Below are positions 57,796 to 64,000 of a stretch of 64,000 bases of DNA, in pieces. Origin of the DNA: Chimonanthus salicifolius (Eukaryota; Streptophyta; Magnoliopsida; Laurales; Calycanthaceae); contig CM023542.1 in assembly GCA_013350335.1 (NCBI GenBank), positions 1,798,001-1,862,000 of the forward strand, given 5' to 3'. Under the pieces are notes generated by a model that saw only the letters and a program-made list of their open reading frames with translations, searched no databases and had not been told where the DNA came from. Both the position numbers and the translations under genes were made by a program. Within the stretch, counting starts at the first letter, position 1; each line of letters opens with the position of its first letter.

Positions 57796-60700
57796 TCAGT
57801 TCTTGCTCTTCTGTATCTTCAGACGTTGTGCTATCTTGACAAAAATACTGCAGTGACACCCAAAACATCCAATAAATTGCTACACAAAATATGATTGGTA
57901 TAAAAATAACAGTTGCATAATTTAGGTTAGAGTCAATTCAAATGTTTTTTATGACCTCGAGGTGTACAAGGGTTTTATTTGTATTTGGACAGGAGATATT
58001 TTAACTCGATTAATTCTTTAGGCATGTGCACGCTTCCCAATCCACACACAGTGAGTAAATAACTGCTGGAAGTGGCCCAAAGAGGTGTTGAGCATTAATC
58101 GAACTCAAGACCTCCCTTCATGAGGGGAATTTCTTGACTGTCAGACCAACTCCCTCTTGGGTTAGAGTCAATTCGAATTTTATTGACTGAGTTCAAAATA
58201 TGGATAGACTAATTTAATCCATTTAAAATATGAATATGATACGAGTTAAATAAATTTGACCCATTTTTAATTTAGTCTAGGATAGGATGACCTACTTGAA
58301 TTATATTTATAAAATATATGTTATCTTCCTTTCTATAAATTTATTAAATGACTTTTACATATCTAACTTTGCTGTGTGATAACATTTTGGTGATAGAAAC
58401 TTGTTTGTAGGGATGCCACTTTGTTTGAAGCATGTAAGCACAATTTATATAGGCCCAAGTGACTACTTAATTAATTACATTAAACATTACCCAACTCATC
58501 TTGACTAGAACTATTGGCCTGAATTAAAAATGGATCAGTTTAGAGGCAGATTAGAAGAGGGATGAAATACAAGTTGGGTGAAAAGTACTAACCTAAACTT
58601 AATATGGGCGGTAGGGGTGAAACTTGGGCTGCGTTTTAACCTAACTCGAGAAATCAGTGGGCTGGGTTTTGTATTTGTAAATTTTGGAACGGATCGAGTT
58701 AGGAAAAGAAACCCATGTGGAATTCGGATTAGGTTGGACTCAAAAAGTTAAATCAATCCGACCCAACTCGAATTAACCCGATCCAACCCGAGTTTTAGGA
58801 AATATAAAAAACCTAATGCTAATATTTCCCCAAATTTGGATTATAAACGGGTTGAGCTGTTGAGCAGCAACTCAAGTCAGATCGGGCCAGCAACTCAGGT
58901 TGGGTCGAGCCAACAACTCGGGTTGGATAGGGCCAACAAATCGGCCAGGTTGAGTCGAGCTCAATAACTTTTATATGAGTTGAATTATAAAAACCAGGCC
59001 CAACCCTCCTCAGTTTCAGCCCTAATGGGCTGGCTAAGTTAGGTTCTCAACTGTCCGGTCTGCCCGGCTGCATCCCTAAGAAAGAAGCAAACTGAGAAAG
59101 TTGTGGGCCTTCGTTTTCAAAGAAATTGGCAGATATATTGGTTAAGGCCTGGACCTTATTTCATGATTTCATGGCTGGAATTGGACTTGAATTCAAGTCC
59201 AATAATGAGATAGGTGCAGCTTGGATATGGTTCAGTCCAACCATTCGGCCTACAAGCTTTAACCTGCAGCAGACATGGTTCTTTTTGAGGAGCCCCGACG
59301 ACTGTCTCAGGCCCATAAATTCCTCTCAAGTCTCAACTAAAACACATATACTTCCCCAGCTGACTTCCTGTGATGGGCCTTTCATAATCCATGGAACCAA
59401 CGATTTTCGACTTACTATGCAGAACTTGAACAGGTTCGACTATTTACATCAAATTAAGCTACTGAGAAAATGAAAATCGATATATATCGACCGCAACGTA
59501 TCAATGCATTACAACTGAAGTCCGGACAAAAATGTATCAACCTTTAATGGCCGATATATATTATTTCAACAATAAACATTAGTTCACCGATATAAGTGTA
59601 ATGGTCTCCTGTATCGACAAACCAAATTTTTTTTTAGGTCAGATACTATTATTGTATAGCCTTTTAAATTGACTGGAGCAACATTATCAATTAAGAACTT
59701 ACCCCCAAGGTACATCCCCTGCAAGCATCCAATCACCTTCTTTGTCTTGATAAGTGAGCTTATAACGGGGGTGTTTGGCACCATCTTTGGTAGCACCATT
59801 CTCGTCTGTGCATGCAAAATCAAATGAAGAATATTAGTTGTGTAAGTCAATGTTTGAAACATTGAATCATTAATTGAATTATTTTATAAAATGATTTGAT
59901 TCAATTAGGCTCAACCATTGGGTAAAATTGTGAGAAATGATGCTCTAGAGCTATAATTAACTATTAAAATTATATTAAATATTCCAAATTTCAAAAATAG
60001 ATAATTTTATTGTAATACTAATAAGAGAAATGACTTCGAGAGATAAAAAGTATAGATAAGTAAAGCAAATAAGAATTATAGTAGTTTTTGAATGATTTGT
60101 ATGTTAAATTGGAAACGAATGAAGGGAAGAAAATAATTTATAAGTTTGACAAAGTGTGGAAGTGGAGAAATAGAGATCTTGACCACATGAGATGCATCAA
60201 AGATGGAAACCATAAAGTTTTAGTGAAAGCCAAAGAAATTAGGGAAATGTAGAAAATCTACTTTAAAGACTCATTGAACACTCAATTGAAAGATGTAGGT
60301 AACATGAAAGGAGAGGCAAATGAGGAGATGAACAAAATAACAAAAACTGAAGTGAATCAAGACTAGAAAATGATGAAAAAAGAATACAACGTTAGGACGG
60401 AATGGCATCCTAATCAAAGTTTGGTCTATTTTAGAGGAAGGTGGATCGTGTTGGTTGACCCGATTATTCAATAAGATTTTACCCTCGAGAGGAATGCCTA
60501 ATGAATGGCCTAAGAGCACAAAAGTCATTTCTTAAAAAATTGAACTATCTTTAAGACAGGTTCAAGTCTAACTATGAGGAAAATGACAGAGTGCATGCTT
60601 GAATGTGTTGTTGAAGGGGGAAAAAAAGACAATGAGGGTTGATGAAATGAGACTCACAAATTCCAAACATGTTGTTCAAGGTCTGTGTGAGAGTTTGGTA

Positions 60701-61500
60701 GGAGTGATGGACAGTGAGATCGATCTTTCTTCCGATGGCCACACCCTCCATCTTCACCTTCACATATCCTCCTTTTGTCTCATCTCTTTCTACCTTAATT
60801 CCACCTCCAAATTGCAGCTTCCTTGACTCTTTGATGGGTGGCCACCCCACAATGCTCTTTCTGTTCCAATCATCAGAAATGTGAATGACCCTCAGTGATA
60901 CAATTCAAATTGAAGCCTTTGCCTTTCCTTGGTTTTCTTCTTATTATTATTTTTTGGTTGCATGAGATAATTATAATGGGCCCATTCATCTCTGCTGGGG
61001 CCGAATGGAGATTGGTCATTCCTCATAATTCCAATGTTCCAGTAATTGGTTGGAATGTAATCATCATACAATTCTATCAATTTGAAAGGAAGAGTATTCA
61101 CAAAAGAGGAAAGAACAAACAGCATTTGAATTTTCTTTCCTTTGATGTTCTTTCAACTTGATTTTCTCATGATGACCCAATTCTACATTTTGCCTACCTT
61201 TGGGAAATTAAATCTGAAAAAAGTTAAAAAAAGAAAAACTTACTTGCTATCATTCTTGAGACCCATATCATCGTTGTCATCATTGTCATCATTATCATCA
61301 TCGCGGGGTTGATCAGTCCAAAAGAGAGATTGGGTCTTAATTGAACCACAAGCTGGATCAAATGCCTCATGGAAATCACGTTTTCTGCCATCGAACCTGT
61401 GCCCATTGCTCCATATCTCGAGGCCCATCTCTTTGGAAGTGTTGAGATCAAACCCCTTTGACAGATGATTGGGTAGGGCAAGAGCCAACTGAAGCTCCAT
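57796..61500 (-). CDS. IAA29: Aux/IAA transcriptional repressor, IAA29-like
   Basis: Short-lived nuclear repressor that binds ARF transcription factors and is destroyed via TIR1/AFB when auxin is present (family knowledge). Four exons in coding order: 61244-61500, 60658-60860, 59703-59805, 57796-57847; phases 2, 1, 2 all match, giving 204 residues and a clean stop. Domain [11 protein letters not shown] with the LxLxL repression motif. An acidic (DDN)n stretch lies near residues 70-80. Domain II degron: SIVGWPPIK (about 88-96), complete. PB1 domain (about 118-200): [17 protein letters not shown] with the basic face, then [12 protein letters not shown] with the acidic face, ending [14 protein letters not shown]. 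The start MELQL plus GFDLN is typical of the IAA29 clade. The last exon is only 17 codons and 1.9 kb from exon 3, and is easy to miss. No damage is seen. Confidence 0.93.
58612..59024. mobile_element. hAT-type MITE in IAA29 intron 3
   Basis: Left end TAGGGGTGAAACTTGGGC, right end GTTTCAGCCCTA, with flanks ATGGGCGG (58604-58611) and ATGGGCTG (59025-59032), an 8-bp duplication with one mismatch. The interior is rich in GGGTTGGGTCG/CGACCCAAC words. It belongs with the copies at 23595 and 50415. Confidence 0.83.
60130..60600 (+). mobile_element. RTE-type LINE reverse transcriptase fragment, IAA29 intron 2
   Basis: Plus-strand pieces read [18 protein letters not shown], then [12 protein letters not shown], a degenerate WLTRLFN-like region, LERNA--MA and [17 protein letters not shown]. 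In order these match the RTE-type block before and within the reverse transcriptase (family 'SHTMKLWERVIE'). Stops and shifts show it is inactive. It sits antisense to IAA29, upstream of exon 3. Confidence 0.72.
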
Positions 61501-61760
61501 TTAGAAAGGAGACAAAACAAGTGTAAGAGACACAAACAAGTTGGTCTGAGCTTTTTCGAATTAAACTAAAGTGATTTTGTATATCCTTTAAAGATTAATC
61601 TCACTTCATTGGAAAATGAAAAAAGGTGAGTTTACACAGATGGGAGAAAGAAGAACGGCAGCTAGCTATAAGTGGAAAGAGGAGAGTGGGAGTGGGATTT
61701 TATTAAAGAGGGAGAAAGAGAGAGGGAGACATGAGGAAACAGAGTAGAGAGAGGGAATTG
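61501..61760 (-). promoter_or_regulatory. IAA29: IAA29-like 5' region with three auxin-response-type hexamers and GA tract
   Basis: TGTCTC (GAGACA on plus) occurs at 61509-61514, 61527-61532 and 61726-61731 in gene orientation; this is the core bound by ARFs. The first two probably lie in the 5' leader. A GA-rich tract (about 61675-61755, plus strand) would suit GAGA-binding BPC factors. Auxin induction of Aux/IAA genes is known; binding here is inferred. Confidence 0.55.
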
Positions 61761-62150
61761 GGACATGGCGACAGAGGAAGGGCGCCCGGGCAATGCGGTC
61801 TGGTTGCAGAGCAGACCCCTAGCGATGGGTCAGCATCACTGCACGGCGTTCCGGGGACTGAATAGGATGCTGTCTCCTTGGATTGACCCTTTAAGAAGGG
61901 ACATGGTCCCTTTCACCACCCACACTAGTCCTTCATCACACATCTGGACCAGTTGAGTGGGAAGCTTGCCCATACAATTTTCTTTTTCTCCTTCTGTTTC
62001 TTCTTTTTCTTGGAGTTGGTGACCCTCACTACATTTTTTTTCTCTCTGCCTTATTTTGGAAGTTGAAGACAATGTTATTCATAGGTTTTACTTTTTTTTT
62101 TTTCTAAATGAGATGGATATTCTCAGTAAGATTAATTCTTTGAATATAAG
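61761..62150. other. Upstream intergenic sequence with chance frames
   Basis: GC-rich for this window (61765-61956). A 63-codon plus-strand frame is present, but it has no family resemblance. I see no gene. Confidence 0.4.
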
Positions 62151-62590
62151 AAATCACCCGTAAACTTTAATATCAGATAAGTTTAGATTTAATTTTGAGG
62201 TAGAGCTGAACCTTGAGTTCGATTAGATTGAGTTTATTATATCAAGTGAGTTTAGATTTAACTTTGAGGTATAACTAAAACTCAAATTGAGTCAGATCGA
62301 GTTTTAATAAACTTAACTTAACCCATGTTAAAATTTATTGAACCCGATCCAATCTGAATGGCTGACCTGACTCAAATTGTTAACTTGAGTCAATTCGAGT
62401 GTTATTTTATAACTTGATGCACTCAGGTCAAGTCGGATTACGTCAGATTGATTCAAATTGATTTTAAATTTCTCAACTCAACCCGATCCAAATTTTATAT
62501 AAATTTTTATTTTTCCAACCTAACCCGACCTAAAATATATAAATACATAACCCAAATTCACTGATTTCTCACCCTTTACCTTCGTTTCTA
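62150..62590. repeat. Degenerate GAGT/CCGAT-type repeat
   Basis: 'gagtttagatttaactttgaggta' occurs twice in direct order (near 62178 and 62247), followed by ACCCGATCC and CTGACTCAAATTG words like those in hAT-type MITEs. No clean ends. Confidence 0.45.
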
Positions 62591-64000
62591 AATGGGGTAA
62601 ACAAGGGTTAACCCTCGTTTTCACCTTAACCAAATTCACTCTAGAAATCCTCCAAAGATATACTATATATATACACAGATGATATCAAATTACAATATAT
62701 TTTTATATCTTAAAAAATTTCAAAATATAATGACACAATAATGTAGCTTAATATTCAATCTGACTTGCATCATCAATTTTCTGATTCTTTTACCTTGCTA
62801 CTCTTTAACTCCCTTGTCTAATGGCACCACTCTAGTTGGGCAAGACTCATTAAAGATCTTTTATTGAAAGACATATGGTTGGTAAATTTGGACCATTGAC
62901 TCTCTCTCTCTGTAAACATTTATTGGATGTCCACCAATGTAGATGAGAAGGAACACCCATCTTAATGCACCTATCACATTATGTTCCTATCAACAACTGG
63001 GCCATGATTTGACTCATTGATTGTCTCCATGTAGGATATTTTTTTATAAAAATTCTATTTTATTGAATTTCTAAATTTATAAATTTTAAAAGTTAAAAAA
63101 CATATGTTAGATGAATTTTAAATGGATTTTGAATCCAACAGTGAAATCAACTTAAAGTAATTTCAAAGTAAATTCACATATATAATTTACGAGATTAAAT
63201 GAAAAGAAAAAATTATAAATAAAGAATATTGTCCTAATTTTAAAAAAAATATATTATTTTTTTTCATGACGTATCTTGTTTATCTCTTGTCACTTAGTCT
63301 AATGTTCTCCCACTAATCATGTATTGAATTTGCTTTTATTTCCTTTCTTATGTTTGCCGGACATTGTCTCATCCATTAGAATCGATGTTTTTAAGATTTC
63401 TTATGATTAAGAGTTTGATTAAGTCATTCTCGCTGAACTAAATAAAACGACAGAGGAGGTTAGGTGGGGGCGGGGGAGTTATCCTTATCGCCTGTCTAGG
63501 TCATGTTTGATTTTGTTCTAAATAGACATCATCCAACTAAATAATTAAATTGAATAAATATTTTTATTTGACGGGATGGACTTATATTTATATATAAAGT
63601 ACATTGAGGTCGGTCGAGCTATTAGACCAACTTATTTTTTATATTATCTATCACAAGATCATATCTCGTATTGTTCTTGTTTTTCTCTTATAAATTACAA
63701 ATTTAACCGTATAAATTGAATCATACTTAAGTATTTGTCATCATCTCAAAATCAAATTTTTAACTACTCAATATTAAGAGTCAAAATCATCAGTGTCCAA
63801 TCTTTTTAAGGATGTTTGCCAATTTTGACTATTAAAATCAAGCGGTTAGAAATTAAATTTTAAACTAAAATTTTAATTGATAAGAGATGATTAAGTCCAT
63901 TTTCAATCTACACAGTTAGATTTCCACATTACAAAAATAAAAATAAAAAAATAAATAGTTTGAACCAGCTTGGGATTTGATAGATATAAATGGGTTGGCA
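62591..64000. other. AT-rich end of window
   Basis: No gene recognised. It contains the hairpin MITE copy at 63740-63890. Confidence 0.55.
63740..63890. mobile_element. Hairpin MITE copy
   Basis: Left arm TCTCAAAATCAAATTTTTAA and CTCAATATTAAGAGTCAAAA; right arm TTTTGACTATTAAAATCAAG and TTAGAAATTAAATTTTAAAC. The arms are complementary with mismatches, and the copy is related to that at 30728-30900. Confidence 0.6.

Noticed and set aside
59126..59473. 115-codon plus-strand frame as a gene
   Set aside because: No family resemblance, and it lies in IAA29 intron 3 antisense to the gene.
59584..59640. Alternative last exon of IAA29 (ending in RPLHLYR)
   Set aside because: It splices in phase but has no resemblance to the PB1 ending; the exon at 57796-57847 matches the family.
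1..64000. tRNA, rRNA or known microRNA genes
   Set aside because: No tRNA arm set, rRNA block or recognisable mature microRNA was seen by eye; tRNAscan and small-RNA mapping would be needed for certainty.

Overview
This is plant nuclear DNA, from a flowering plant with large, transposon-filled introns. The evidence is spliced GT-AG genes, plant-only families (RLCK-VII kinase, chloroplast starch-initiation coiled-coil protein, Aux/IAA repressor), and copia, LINE, RTE and hAT/MITE debris. The species cannot be named from the window. Long introns and many LINE remnants suggest a woody magnoliid or early-diverging eudicot, but that is only an impression.

Four protein genes can be assembled exon by exon. 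(1) 109-10757, plus strand: a receptor-like cytoplasmic kinase of the PBL34/35/36 type, six exons, with one extra base in exon 2. (2) 13955-22408, plus strand: a homologue of Arabidopsis MRC/PII1 (At4g32190), a chloroplast coiled-coil protein of starch granule initiation; an 8-codon first exon is separated by 6.2 kb from one large second exon. (3) 25227-49888, minus strand: a GUP1-like membrane-bound O-acyltransferase in 19 small exons over 24.7 kb, with one extra base in exon 10. (4) 57796-61500, minus strand: an IAA29-like Aux/IAA repressor, four exons, 204 codons, intact, with auxin-response-type hexamers just upstream. Genes 2 and 3 are convergent; genes 3 and 4 are tandem on the minus strand. 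The four genes do not form a pathway.

The rest is transposable-element wreckage: LINE fragments on both strands, RTE-type LINE pieces (one with a GATGAT tail), copia fragments with damaged catalytic residues, two solo-LTR-like insertions inside older elements, hAT-type MITEs (three with recognisable 8-bp target duplications), a Tourist-like MITE, a hairpin MITE family with about five copies, a three-copy 232-bp tandem repeat, a three-copy 71-bp tandem repeat, and long TA microsatellites.

I looked for an unusual system and did not find one. The items most worth checking are the two single-base frameshifts in otherwise conserved genes, the nested insertions that can be dated by order, the hairpin MITE family, and small exons that automated annotation will probably miss.
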